Assembly (NCBI GenBank): GCA_900553365.1
Contig: USDL01000012.1
Coordinates: 1-36,372, forward strand
From: an uncultured Clostridium sp.
GTDB lineage: Bacteria > Bacillota > Clostridia > TANB77 > CAG-508
Reading direction: 5' to 3'
Length of the DNA: 36,372 bases
Positions 7,600 to 16,106 of this stretch are shown piece after piece (position 1 is the first letter of the stretch; the number at the start of each line of letters is the position of its first letter). The translations under genes and the position numbers were made by a program. Under the pieces are notes generated by a model. The model was not told the DNA's origin and did not search any database. It worked only from the letters and a program-made list of their open reading frames with translations.

Positions 7600-8827
7600 T
7601 TACAACAAATTATCATATTGACTTAAATTATTAGCAATAAATGCTTCGATTTTTTCTTCATTAGAGTTTTTTAAAAGGTCACTAACTAATATATCTTTCA
7701 CATCATCTTTATGATAATTAAAAGGATTATTTGAAATTTGATGACAACGGACTAAATTTGTGTTATCATAAATATACAAAGAATTATCCTTTTCGATGAC
7801 ATTTAAATCGAAACCGATATACTTAACAGGTACAGAATATTTATTGCTTTTGTATGAAACCATAGAATCTTTAGCAACTTTTCTAGTTTGGCGGTTAGAT
7901 AAGTAGGAACTAAAAATTTTATTGTTAGGCAAAGGCAGTAAATATTCTTTTTCATAGGTAAAAACTTCATTAACAATACGATTATGAGATTGAGAAACTT
8001 CATTATTAATATTCTCATTAAAAGAATTAACTATCATTTCTAAATCTTCAATAGATTCAAACTCATAATTATATGCAAGTAATCTATCACATAATTTAGC
8101 AAGAGCTTCCACAGAGCCTTTAGATTGAGGTCTTCTAGGCCTACAAGGAATTGGGGTAAAAGCCATATCTTTAGCAAATTGTTTAATCTTATCATTAATT
8201 CTATCATGCTTTCCCATTCTAGCAGCATCAACAATTGTTAGCATATTGTCAAACCATATTTCCTTAGAAATTCCACACAAATATTGAAAAGCATAGATTA
8301 AGGAATTGATAACTGTATCTTGTTTTTTATCAAGAGTTAATTTACAATATTTTTTCTCAGAAAAAGGCAAAGTAAGCAGAAAAATATTAAAAGTTAAAGG
8401 TTTACCATGTTTATTAAGTAAAGTTAAATCCTCTTTCCAATCCACTTGTCCAAGTTTTCCTGGGACTTTAGGAACACGAATTGTTGCTTTTTTAGGTTTA
8501 TCATCTTTATGGGTTTTTACATAATTTTTTGCTAAACCATATTTACCGGAATAATCAGTATTATCAGCCAAGAAATGATAAATAGCTGAAGCTGTAATTC
8601 CAGATATTTCTAACTTAGAATTAATTATATCTGTGTAAGGATCAAGTATTGATTTATGCTGTTTTAAAGGCAGAGGTAAGCCACTTTCAATTTGCTTTTG
8701 CAATTCAAATCTCTTTTTAACAGTTCTCCAATCACAATTGCAATCTCTTGCTACACCGTGCAAAATTAGGTTTTATATCCAATCTAATCACCTCCTTTAA
8801 CAAATGGTCTAATTTATCAAACATCAT
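7600..8827 (-). CDS. istA: IS21 transposase IstA, with a +1 site near the N-terminus
   Basis: A DDE transposase. The N-terminal helix-turn-helix reads VARDCNCDWRTVKKRFE. The catalytic triad is visible in GQVDWKEDL, EIWFDNML and QSKGSVEALAKL. The long uninterrupted frame begins only at MHGVARD. Upstream, an in-frame start MMFDKLDHLLKEVIRLDIKP, preceded by AGGAGGTGATGATTCAA, leads to NFA, then CGG, then the frame breaks; skipping one C gives NFA-G-VARDC. A TTG at 8782 with its own AGGAGG site is an alternative start. The corrected product is about 408 residues from the ATG or 393 from the TTG, the normal IstA size. As with istB, I read it as intact under the local +1 rule. Confidence 0.85.
8755..8758 (-). 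other. CGGT +1 site in istA (codon 24)
   Basis: Coding strand TTT GCA C GGT GTA GCA. The extra C precedes the Gly codon at the start of the helix-turn-helix region. Confidence 0.82.
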
Positions 8828-8903
8828 TTGAATCATCACCTCCTAGCATAATTATACTATGAGGTTAGAAGATAAAAAAGATGTAGGAAAAGCGACATTT
8901 TTC

Positions 8904-8920
8904 TTTGCCATTTTCCTACA
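8904..8920 (-). repeat. IS21 terminal inverted repeat, istA end
   Basis: The reverse complement is TGTAGGAAAATGGCAAA, which matches the other end's repeat at 14 of 17 positions. A further TGTAGGAAAA at 8882 in opposite orientation makes a hairpin with this end. Confidence 0.8.
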
Positions 8921-8969
8921 TATTATTTTACCATTTACATTCCTGGGTCTTTTAAAAATTTTCCGCTCA

Positions 8970-8992
8970 CTTAGCGTACAAAGTTCGCTAAG
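8970..8992 (-). repeat. GC-rich hairpin downstream of the surface-protein gene
   Basis: CTTAGCG, a 9-base loop, then CGCTAAG, a perfect 7-base stem about 70 bases after the corrected stop codon. It has no T run directly after it. The interval 8921-9061 contains no gene; its GC content is visibly higher than in the surroundings. Confidence 0.55.
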
Positions 8993-9061
8993 AATACTTA
9001 GCTTCTAGTAGTCTACCCTAAAACTACCATCATTTATTCAATTACCAATTCGCCTGCAAGC

Positions 9062-10650
9062 TTACAGATTTACATAAAGTGCGGAACGACTACCGACCGT
9101 AGGTGTAGCTGTTGCCAGTAAAGAAGATGTAGCCACGATAACTAGCTGAAATGCTGTTGATGTAATAGCCGACCCCTGCTAACTCGATAAACTGAAGAGA
9201 AGGACTCTGTAGTCCATTCATAAACATTACCTTCTAAGTCATATACATTTCTTGAAACATCATTATAAGCTATTGTCCCTGAATAATTTTCGCTATATCC
9301 TATTCCTCCTGTTAAATATGGTTTTGTTGTAAATTCTGAGGATGTGTGTCCTACATTTCCAGCTTGTTTTACATTATAGTTTTCAGTATTCACAAACTCT
9401 AATACTTGGTCATGGCATGCTCCGAGTATCATGCTACTTTTTACTCCACTCAAGTTTTTATTTGCTGAATATGCTTTTTGTTGTCCATACATATAGTACC
9501 AATTTACATTGCTTATTCCTGTATTTGTTCCAGCTACTACTTTTACTGCTGTATTTGGATTTTGAGTCATATTACTTGTTTCATATCTTCCTACCCAAAA
9601 TCCTTCTGCATTATATATACTTTTTACTATTTCATTGTACTCTGTTTGCAATGTTTTTTTGAATTCATCTGTACCTGCATAACTTGGACTATCTCCTGTT
9701 ACTGTTGCAATATATTCTAAATTAGTAGGATCTGCATCATATCTTGTTCCATTACTTCCAGTTACTACATCTGGCTCCCTTAAACCGTTGTTTGGTGTAT
9801 ATATTTCAGTTATATCATCTTTATATTTTTGTCCTACACCAGTTGCATATAATCTTCCTGCCATTTTGGTTGAGTTATGTGTTGTACATGTTGCAGTTCC
9901 ATTTTTTACAGTTATATTACATTTATCACTTGCTTCCGCTTTTGCTTGGCAGATGAACATATCATTTATTTTTGTATGTGAAATTGGTATCCATACAAAT
10001 TGGTCATATTTTGTTCTTAAGTCTGCTACTGTTTCTTCATTACTCCAATCTATTGCTTTTATTTCTTCTTCTGTTTTATCATTTATTAAGTATATTACTA
10101 AACCTTTTTCTATTGTTTTTTCATCATCAGCTTTTGATACTGTAAATCCTTTTGGAATTATAGCTTTATTTCCATCTGAATCTGTAAATTCTAATGTTTC
10201 CGTTGTTTTTTCTCCGGCAACTGCTAATTTTTGTGCCCCACATTTTGTACATTTTCGATTTACATAATTATGTTTTTCAGTTGTTATCTGCTTTCCACAA
10301 TTTGTACAAGTTATTGTGTGTGTTCCATCCCCATTATCTGTAGCAGTTGTAGAAGTATGTGTACATGTTGTTTCGCCTCCAGTTGTATTATCTCCTGTGG
10401 TATTTCCCGTTGTGTTGTTGTTAGTTGTGGTATTTGTTAATCCTAGCATGTCTTTCCAGGAATTTCTTAGTGTTTCTGTTTCTGTTTGCTGAGCTTCTCC
10501 TTTTGCTCCTAGTTCATTTGCTGTTTTAAAAAGTTTGCCATCTACTGTAAAGTCTACAACTAATAAGGATAATATAAAAAGTATAACTACTGTTATTACT
10601 AATACTATTAAAGTTATTCCCTTTTCATTTTTTACATTTGTGTTTCTCAT
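9062..10650 (-). CDS. Pilin-like surface protein with formylglycine-generating-enzyme/C-lectin-like C-terminus; two +1 sites
   Basis: A predicted exported protein of 528 residues after correction. Residues about 9-30 (EKGITLIVLVITVVILFIL) resemble a class III/type IV prepilin signal, with cleavage likely after the Gly; the usual Glu5 is missing. Thr/Asn/Gly-rich linkers surround a Cys4-type repeat region (CTHTSTT, CTNCGK, CTKCGA, about 95-150). From about residue 165 onward the FVWIPISHTKI, EGFWVGRYETSNM and GNVYEWTTES segments mark a sulfatase-modifying-factor (FGE-like) fold. Under the standard code it ends early in nonsense (RGRLLHQQHFS). Skipping two single C residues restores SRG-G-YY...ASYRGY...YG-G-SRSALYVNL and a TAA at 9064-9062. 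Ligand binding or adhesion is likely; the target is unknown. Confidence 0.75.
9092..9095 (-). other. Second CGGT +1 site in the surface-protein gene (codon 519)
   Basis: Coding strand TAC GGT C GGT AGT CGT. Dropping the C gives YGGSRSALYV and then a stop, the normal end of this fold; without the shift the next codon is TAG. Confidence 0.8.
9168..9171 (-). other. First CGGC +1 site in the surface-protein gene (codon 494)
   Basis: Coding strand AGG GGT C GGC TAT TAC. Dropping the C gives SRGGYY, the conserved RGG motif of the fold. Confidence 0.82.
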
Positions 10651-10706
10651 AAGTTCCTCCTTGTTTTATTGTTTAATTTCAGTATATAATATAATTATAA
10701 AAAAAA

Positions 10707-10754
10707 CAATAAAAAACGGCAAAATTTTATTAATTATTTTGTCGTTTTTTATTG
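10707..10754 (-). terminator. Long imperfect hairpin terminator after rlmB
   Basis: CAATAAAAAACG (10707-10718) pairs with CGTTTTTTATTG (10743-10754), and the pairing continues inward after one mismatch. It starts directly after the rlmB stop and contains a run of T in the 3' arm on the minus strand. Confidence 0.75.
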
Positions 10755-10756
10755 TT

Positions 10757-11620
10757 TTACATTCTCTGTTTTACAACTTCATACATAACTATTCCGGCTG
10801 ATACAGAGGCGTTTAGGGATGTTATATGGCCTTTCATTGGTATTTTTAATAAAATATCACAGTTTTCTCTAACAAGCCTTGAAATTCCTTCTCCCTCATT
10901 TCCTATTACAAGTGCTACTGCACCTTTTAAATTTTCTTCATAATAATATTTTGTAGCTTCTATTGCTGTGCCATATATCCATACATCTTTGCTTTTTAAA
11001 TATTTTATTTCGTCATTTAAGTTATTAACTCTTGCAATTTTAACATGTTCTACTGCTCCACTTGCAACTTTGTATACTGTACTATTTACTGAGCATGCTC
11101 TTCTTTTTGGTATAATTATTCCATGAACTCCTGCTGTTTCAGCTGTTCTAATTATTGCTCCTAAATTATGTGGATCTTCAATTCCATCAAGTATTAATAT
11201 AAAAGGGGCTTCATTTTTAGATTTTGCTTCATTTAATATATCATCTACTTCGCAATAGTTAAATGGTGGAACTATTGCTATTACTCCTTGTGGATTCTCT
11301 GTTTGTGCCATTTGGTTTAATTTGTTTCTATCTACTTCAACTATTACTATTTTTCTATCTTTTGCTATTCCTATTATTTTATTTATAGAGCCATGTTTTT
11401 CGCCTTTTTCTATAAATATTTTGTTTATATCTTTTCCAGATTCTAATAGTTCTAGAACTGAGTTTCTTCCTTCAATTTGGTCTGAGAAACTTTCTTCTTT
11501 TTCTTCTGTACGTTTTGGGAATTTTTCCTGTACTTTTTTATTGTTTGTTTTTGGTTTGTTATCAAATTTTTTAAAATTATTCTTTTTATTATTTGGTTTA
11601 AAATTTCTATTATCTTTCAT
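10757..11620 (-). CDS. rlmB: 23S rRNA (guanosine-2'-O)-methyltransferase RlmB (SpoU family)
   Basis: A 287-residue SPOUT methyltransferase. Residues 1-50 are a lysine/asparagine-rich, probably disordered extension. A substrate-binding domain follows (IEGRNSVLELLESGKDINKIF), then the knotted SAM-binding domain with LILDGIEDPHNLGAIIRTAETAGVHGIIIPKRR, VIGNEGEGISRLVRENCD and the final SLNASVSAGIVMYE. These three motifs are those of the RlmB/TrmH group that methylates the ribose of a 23S rRNA guanosine; the exact site is assigned by family. It starts 12 bases after the lepA stop and is probably co-transcribed with it. Confidence 0.92.
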   Translation of the reverse strand: MKDNRNFKPNNKKNNFKKFDNKPKTNNKKVQEKFPKRTEEKEESFSDQIEGRNSVLELLESGKDINKIFIEKGEKHGSINKIIGIAKDRKIVIVEVDRNKLNQMAQTENPQGVIAIVPPFNYCEVDDILNEAKSKNEAPFILILDGIEDPHNLGAIIRTAETAGVHGIIIPKRRACSVNSTVYKVASGAVEHVKIARVNNLNDEIKYLKSKDVWIYGTAIEATKYYYEENLKGAVALVIGNEGEGISRLVRENCDILLKIPMKGHITSLNASVSAGIVMYEVVKQRM

Positions 11621-11632
11621 ATATTCTCCTTT

Positions 11633-13441
11633 TTACTCATCATCTAATTTTAATACTGCTAAAAATGCTTCTTGTGGTACTTCAACATTTCCTATTTGTC
11701 TCATTTTCTTTTTACCTTTTTTCTGTTTTTCTAAAAGTTTTTTCTTTCTAGTTATATCTCCACCATAGCATTTAGCTAAAACATCTTTTCTCATTGCTGA
11801 TATTGTTTCTCTTGCAATTATTTTTCCTCCAACTACTGCTTGTATTGGTACTTCAAATAGTTGCCTTGGGATTACTGTTTTTAGCTTTTCAGCCATTTTT
11901 CTTCCTCTTGTATATGCAGTATCCTTATGTACAATAAATGATAAGGCATCTACTTGTTCATTGTTTATATGAATATCTAGTTTTACTAAATCAGATTTTC
12001 TATATTCGCTTAGTTCATAGTCTAATGAGGCATAGCCTTTGGTGTTTGATTTTAGAGTATCAAAGAAATCATAAATAATTTCATTTAATGGCATTTCATA
12101 TTCTAAGCTTACCCTTGTGCTATCTAGATATTTCATATCTAAATAAATTCCACGTCTATTTTGGCATATTTCCATTACATTGCCTACATAATCCTTTGGA
12201 AGCATAATTTCTGCTTTTACCATTGGTTCTTCAATATAGTCTATATCCTGAACTGGTGGCAAATCTACTGGATTGTATAATTCTATCATTTCGCCATTTT
12301 TCTTATATACCTTGTATATAACTGATGGTGCTGTTGTTATTAGGTCTAAGTCAAATTCTCTTTCTAATCTTTCTTGAACAATTTCTAAATGTAGTAATCC
12401 TAAAAATCCACATCTAAAGCCAAAGCCTAAAGCTACAGAGGTTTCTGGTTCAAAGCTTAATGCTGCATCATTTAATTTTAGCTTTTCCAATGCTTCTTTT
12501 AGGTTCTCATAATCTCCACCATCTAAAGGATATACTCCACAATATACCATTGAATTTGCTTTTTTATAGCCTGGTAATGGTTCAGCTGCTGGTGATGTGG
12601 CAAGTGTTATTGTATCTCCAACGCTTAAGTCTGAAACTGTTTTTATGCTTGCTGCTATATAGCCAACCTCTCCTGCTTCTAGCTTGTCTGATGGTTGGTA
12701 TCTTCCTGGCTCTAAGTATCCAAGCTCTGTAACTACAAATTTCTTTTTTGTTGCCATAAATAAAATTTCATCGCCTGTTTTTAATGTGCCTTGTTCTACT
12801 TTTACATAACTTACTGCACCTTTATAGTTATCATATAATGAATCAAAAACTAAGCATTTTAGTGGTTTTTCTTTATCTCCAACTGGTGGTCTAAAATCTG
12901 TTACTATTCTTTCTAAAACTTCTTCAATATTTAAGCCTGATTTTGCAGAAATGCAAGGTGCATCCATTGCTGGAATTCCTATTATGTCTTCTATCTCATG
13001 TTTTACTTCATCTGGTCTTGCACTTGGAAGGTCCACTTTATTTATAACCGGTAAAATGTCTAAGTTATTATCTAGTGCTAAGTATACATTTGCAAGTGTT
13101 TGTGCCTCAACGCCTTGGCTACTATCTACAACTAAAATTGCACCCTCACACGCTGCCAAGCTTCTTGAAACTTCATAATTAAAGTCTACATGTCCTGGGG
13201 TATCTATTAAGTTTAATATATATGTTTCTCCATCTTTTGCTTTATATTCCATTCTTACAGCCTGAGATTTTATTGTAATTCCTCTTTCTCTTTCTATATC
13301 CATGTTGTCAAGCACTTGACTTTCCATTTCTCTTGATGATAAAAGTCCTGTTTTTTCAATTAATCTATCAGCTAATGTAGACTTTCCATGGTCTATATGT
13401 GCAATTATACTAAAATTTCTAATTCGTTTTAGTTTATCCAT
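11633..13441 (-). CDS. lepA: Elongation factor 4 (LepA), translational GTPase
   Basis: A 602-residue GTPase that binds ribosomes and affects elongation and subunit assembly. G1 is HIDHGKST (about residues 15-22), the switch region RGITIKSQAV, G3 DTPGHVDF, G4 NKVD, and a SAKSG-type G5. Domains II to V follow, and the LepA-specific C-terminal domain ends in AKCYGGDITRKKKLLEKQKKGKKKMRQIG with its basic helix. Full family length. The ATG overlaps no other gene; it is 15 bases downstream of dusB. As a factor acting on translocation, it would be worth examining if +1 decoding is confirmed. Confidence 0.98.
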   Translation of the reverse strand: MDKLKRIRNFSIIAHIDHGKSTLADRLIEKTGLLSSREMESQVLDNMDIERERGITIKSQAVRMEYKAKDGETYILNLIDTPGHVDFNYEVSRSLAACEGAILVVDSSQGVEAQTLANVYLALDNNLDILPVINKVDLPSARPDEVKHEIEDIIGIPAMDAPCISAKSGLNIEEVLERIVTDFRPPVGDKEKPLKCLVFDSLYDNYKGAVSYVKVEQGTLKTGDEILFMATKKKFVVTELGYLEPGRYQPSDKLEAGEVGYIAASIKTVSDLSVGDTITLATSPAAEPLPGYKKANSMVYCGVYPLDGGDYENLKEALEKLKLNDAALSFEPETSVALGFGFRCGFLGLLHLEIVQERLEREFDLDLITTAPSVIYKVYKKNGEMIELYNPVDLPPVQDIDYIEEPMVKAEIMLPKDYVGNVMEICQNRRGIYLDMKYLDSTRVSLEYEMPLNEIIYDFFDTLKSNTKGYASLDYELSEYRKSDLVKLDIHINNEQVDALSFIVHKDTAYTRGRKMAEKLKTVIPRQLFEVPIQAVVGGKIIARETISAMRKDVLAKCYGGDITRKKKLLEKQKKGKKKMRQIGNVEVPQEAFLAVLKLDDE

Positions 13442-13456
13442 TTTTTCTTCTCCTTT

Positions 13457-14452
13457 TTACAGTTTCTCAAAATATGCCATTAGAGTTTTTATAACTTCTT
13501 CCTTGCTTTCTAATTGGTTTACTACCTGCCTTACTTGGCTTGAGTTTGGTAAGTTTTTTAGGTACCAACATATATGTTTTCTCATTTCCCTTATTCCAAC
13601 ATATTCGCCTTTTTCTTTTATTGCTAGGTTTATATGTTCTTTTATAATTTCAAATTTTTCCATTGGAGTTTTATCAGGTAGTTTTTTACCAGTTTCAATT
13701 TCTTTAATTATGTAATCTATTTTCCATGGTTCGCCTAAAATTCCTCTACCTATCATTATGCCATCTACACCAGTATATTCAAACATTTTTATGGCATCCT
13801 CTTTGGTTTTAATATCTCCATTTCCTATTACTGGAATGTTTACTGCGTTTTTAACTTTTTTTATAATCTCTAAATCTACATTTCCAGAATAGTATTGTTC
13901 TCTGGTTCTTCCATGAATTGTTATTGCTTTTGCTCCTGCTTGTTCTATTATTTTAGCTGCTTCTACAGCAACAATATTTTTATCATCCCAACCTTTTCTA
14001 ATTTTCACTGTTACAGGTTTAGTGGTGCTTTCTACTACACTGTTAACTATTTGACCTATTAATTCTAAGTTTAGTAGCAATTTGCTGCCATCACCATTTT
14101 TTACGACTTTTGGTGCTGGACATCCCATGTTTATATCTATTATATCTCCATATTGTTCAACTTTTTTGGCAGCTTCTCCCATTATTTGTGGATCATTTCC
14201 AAATATTTGTATTGCAATAGGTCTTTTTTCTTCGTTTAAGTCTAAGAATTGTTCAGTTTTTTGGTCGTTATAGAAAAGTCCTTTACTGCTTATCATTTCA
14301 GTGCATACAAGTCCTGGATTTCCATATTTTTTGCATATTTTTCTGTAACTTGAATCTGTTACACCTGCCATTGGTGCTAATAATATATTGTTATCTAATT
14401 CAACATTTCCTATTTTTAATTTTTTTATATACATTGTTAAACCATCTTTCAT
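13457..14452 (-). CDS. dusB: tRNA-dihydrouridine synthase, DusB-like
   Basis: A 331-residue flavoenzyme that reduces uridine to dihydrouridine in tRNA D-loops. The TIM barrel starts KIGNVELDNNILLAPMAGVTDSSYR; the catalytic cysteine lies in DINMGCPAPKVVKNGDGSKLL; FMN-binding HGRTREQYYSG, IPVIGNGDI and DGIMIGRGILGEPW follow; the C-terminal helical domain contains REMRKHICWYLKNLP. The start is uncertain: the first ATG (14452) and an ATG six codons later (14434) both have only weak ribosome-binding sites, and the family usually begins close to the second. It lies five bases after the corrected rodA stop, so coupling with rodA is likely. Confidence 0.93.
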   Translation of the reverse strand: MKDGLTMYIKKLKIGNVELDNNILLAPMAGVTDSSYRKICKKYGNPGLVCTEMISSKGLFYNDQKTEQFLDLNEEKRPIAIQIFGNDPQIMGEAAKKVEQYGDIIDINMGCPAPKVVKNGDGSKLLLNLELIGQIVNSVVESTTKPVTVKIRKGWDDKNIVAVEAAKIIEQAGAKAITIHGRTREQYYSGNVDLEIIKKVKNAVNIPVIGNGDIKTKEDAIKMFEYTGVDGIMIGRGILGEPWKIDYIIKEIETGKKLPDKTPMEKFEIIKEHINLAIKEKGEYVGIREMRKHICWYLKNLPNSSQVRQVVNQLESKEEVIKTLMAYFEKL

Positions 14453-14457
14453 TAATT

Positions 14458-15553
14458 CTAATTAAACATTGATTTTTGACGTTGAGAGCTTATATTTAGC
14501 AATAGTCCTATTGCTATCATATTTGTAAGCATTGAGCTTCCTCCATAGCTTATAAATGGAAGGGGCACACCTGTGATAGGTAATAGTCCCATTGTCATTC
14601 CTATATTTTCTAAAACGTGGAAAAGCAGTATTCCGCACTATTCCTGCTGCAATATAAGAACCTAAGTCATCTCTTGCATTTTTTGCAACAGTAATGCTCC
14701 TTGTTATAAGAACTATATACATTATTATAATTCCTGCACAAGTAATAAATCCCATTTCTTCACCTATAACTGCAAAAATAAAATCTGTAGTTTTTGGGTA
14801 CAAAAATCCTAAATGTGTTTGTGTTCCATTCATCCAGCCTTGTCCTACTAGCCTTCCAGCCCCTATTGCAAGTTTTGATTGTATTATGTTATATCCAGCT
14901 CCTCTTGGATCTAAATATGGGTTTAAATATACATCTATTCTAAGTTTTGCGTGTTCTGGAAGCACAAAGAAATATAATAGTGGTAATGAGATTATCAAAA
15001 TTAAAAGTGTGAGTATTATATATCTTTTATTTATGCCTGCCACATAAAGCATTATTGCTGTAGCAAAAATATATGCCATTGCTGTTCCATAATCTGGCTG
15101 TAATACAATTAGTACTACTGGAACTATTATTATTCCAATTAGCATAAGTAGCTTTAGAGGTTTATTTATTTCTGTTCTAGACATTTTTGACATAACGTTG
15201 GCTAAAAATAAAACAACTGCAATTTTAGCAAACTCAGCTGGCTGTATTGAAATAGGTCCTAAACTAAACCAGCTTGTTGCTCCATTTACTGCACTTGTTA
15301 ATAACACAACTATTAGTAAAATTATTGAAAGTATATAGAAACCTATACTTAGTTTTGCAATTATCTTATAATCTATAAACATAGTAATTAAAAGTATTGG
15401 TATACTTACAACTGCCCACATTATTTGTTTTTTAAAGTCTTCTAATTCTGTGGCTTTACTTGCACTAAAGAGTGCAAATAATCCTATTGCTACTAGGATT
15501 ATTGTACAGATTAGCATACTCCACTCTACGTTTCTTAATTGTTTACTGTTCAT
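14458..15553 (-). CDS. rodA: Rod-shape-determining glycosyltransferase RodA (SEDS), with a +1 site
   Basis: A 364-residue polytopic SEDS peptidoglycan polymerase for cell elongation. About ten membrane helices are visible. Family motifs include FSLGPISIQPAEFAKIA, VLQPDYGTA, GGYNIIQSKLAIGAG-type (GAGYNIIQSKLAIGAG), HTDFIF-type (KTTDFIFAVIGEE), and, after the break, FHVLENIGMTMGLLPITGVP followed by LPFISYGGSS. The FENIGM and ITG forms mark RodA rather than FtsW. Without correction the frame breaks after YIAAGIV at CGG. Skipping one C gives GIV-G-ILLFHV and a normal end at TAG 14460-14458. I start at MNSKQ, which has AAAGGA seven bases upstream, not at the longer MKPKSE. Gene order minD-minE-rodA is typical of Clostridia. 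RodA is normally needed for viability, so pseudogenisation is unlikely. Confidence 0.9.
14632..14635 (-). other. CGGA +1 site in rodA (codon 307)
   Basis: Coding strand ATA GTG C GGA ATA CTG. Dropping the C restores the conserved segment AAGIVGILLFHVLENIGM. Confidence 0.88.
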
Positions 15554-15605
15554 ATTTTTCCTTTCAAAACGTGATTTTTCTGACTTAGGTTTCAATATTT
15601 TCTTT

Positions 15606-16079
15606 TTAATTTTCTACATCATTTTCTTCTTGTTCTTTGATGTCTTCTGCTTTAGTTTCACTGCTGTTTTTATCTTCTTCTAAATTATTTGCTTCAATAT
15701 TTTCTTCTTTATCATTTTTCGTTTTTTCTTCTTTATCTGTTTCTGTTTGTTTTTTCTCTTCTTGAACTTCTTTTTTCATATCATTTCTAATATTTACTAT
15801 TGGTATGTTTGCATAAAGTGATGGTGCTCCTGTTGTTCCATCCTCTTTTACTTCATTTGTAAGTCTTACATCTATTTCGTTTTCTTCTACTTCTATATAT
15901 TTTTTTATTACGTCTATTATTTCTTGCTTCATTAATTCTAAAAAGTCTGCTGAAACATTGGCTCTATCTTGCATTAAAACTAAATGTAATCTCTCTTTAG
16001 CTTTATTTTTGCTACCATTAGTCTCTTTACTCTCATTTTTTCCAATTTTCTTAAAAAAATTTACTAAGTTCTCAAACAT
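15606..16079 (-). CDS. minE: Cell division topological specificity factor MinE with long acidic tail
   Basis: A 157-residue MinE. Residues 1-15 (MFENLVNFFKKIGKN) form the amphipathic membrane-binding helix. The anti-MinCD and dimer region reads AKERLHLVLMQDRANVSADF, then LELMKQEIIDVIKKYIEVEE and a NIPIVNIR strand. MinE activates the MinD ATPase, which drives Min oscillation. Usual MinE is about 80-100 residues; here about 60 extra residues after VNIRNDMK are almost only Glu, Lys, Asp and Asn, probably a disordered tail. I start at MFENL, which follows GGAGGAACAGAC; a longer reading begins MKIGGTD. The gene lies between minD and rodA. Confidence 0.9.
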   Translation of the reverse strand: MFENLVNFFKKIGKNESKETNGSKNKAKERLHLVLMQDRANVSADFLELMKQEIIDVIKKYIEVEENEIDVRLTNEVKEDGTTGAPSLYANIPIVNIRNDMKKEVQEEKKQTETDKEEKTKNDKEENIEANNLEEDKNSSETKAEDIKEQEENDVEN

Positions 16080-16106
16080 GTCTGTTCCTCCAATTTTCAA
16101 ATGTTT

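Larger units (their letters stand above)
6746..8920 (-). mobile_element. IS21-family insertion sequence (istA-istB)
   Basis: A 2,175-base element with outer ends TGTAGGA...TCCTACA. The end near istB holds two direct copies of a 17-base terminal repeat; the end near istA holds one inverted copy matching at 14 of 17 positions. It encodes the transposase IstA and the ATPase helper IstB in the family order. I cannot define a clean target duplication: the flanks are TATTTTT and TATTATT (6 of 7 identical). It sits between rpsU and a surface-protein gene. Both of its genes carry the extra-C/GGN signature described elsewhere, so they look like broken genes under the standard code. Confidence 0.9.
9074..9175 (-). 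other. Candidate variable region of a diversity-generating retroelement target
   Basis: In the corrected frame, 15 of the 25 codons from the first GGC to the GGT before the second site end in C (TAC, ATC, AAC, AGC, GGC, TTC, ACC), while the rest of the gene and its neighbours prefer T or A. NNC codons at the C-terminus of an FGE/C-lectin fold are what adenine-specific mutagenesis of AAC codons would leave. No reverse transcriptase or template repeat is in the window. Confidence 0.35.

Noticed and set aside
6739..8927. Target-site duplication of the IS21 element
   Set aside because: TATTTTT and TATTATT at the two flanks agree at 6 of 7 bases, but in AT-rich sequence this is not convincing.
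8921..10650. Complete diversity-generating retroelement in the window
   Set aside because: No reverse transcriptase, accessory gene or template repeat is found; only the possible target region is supported.
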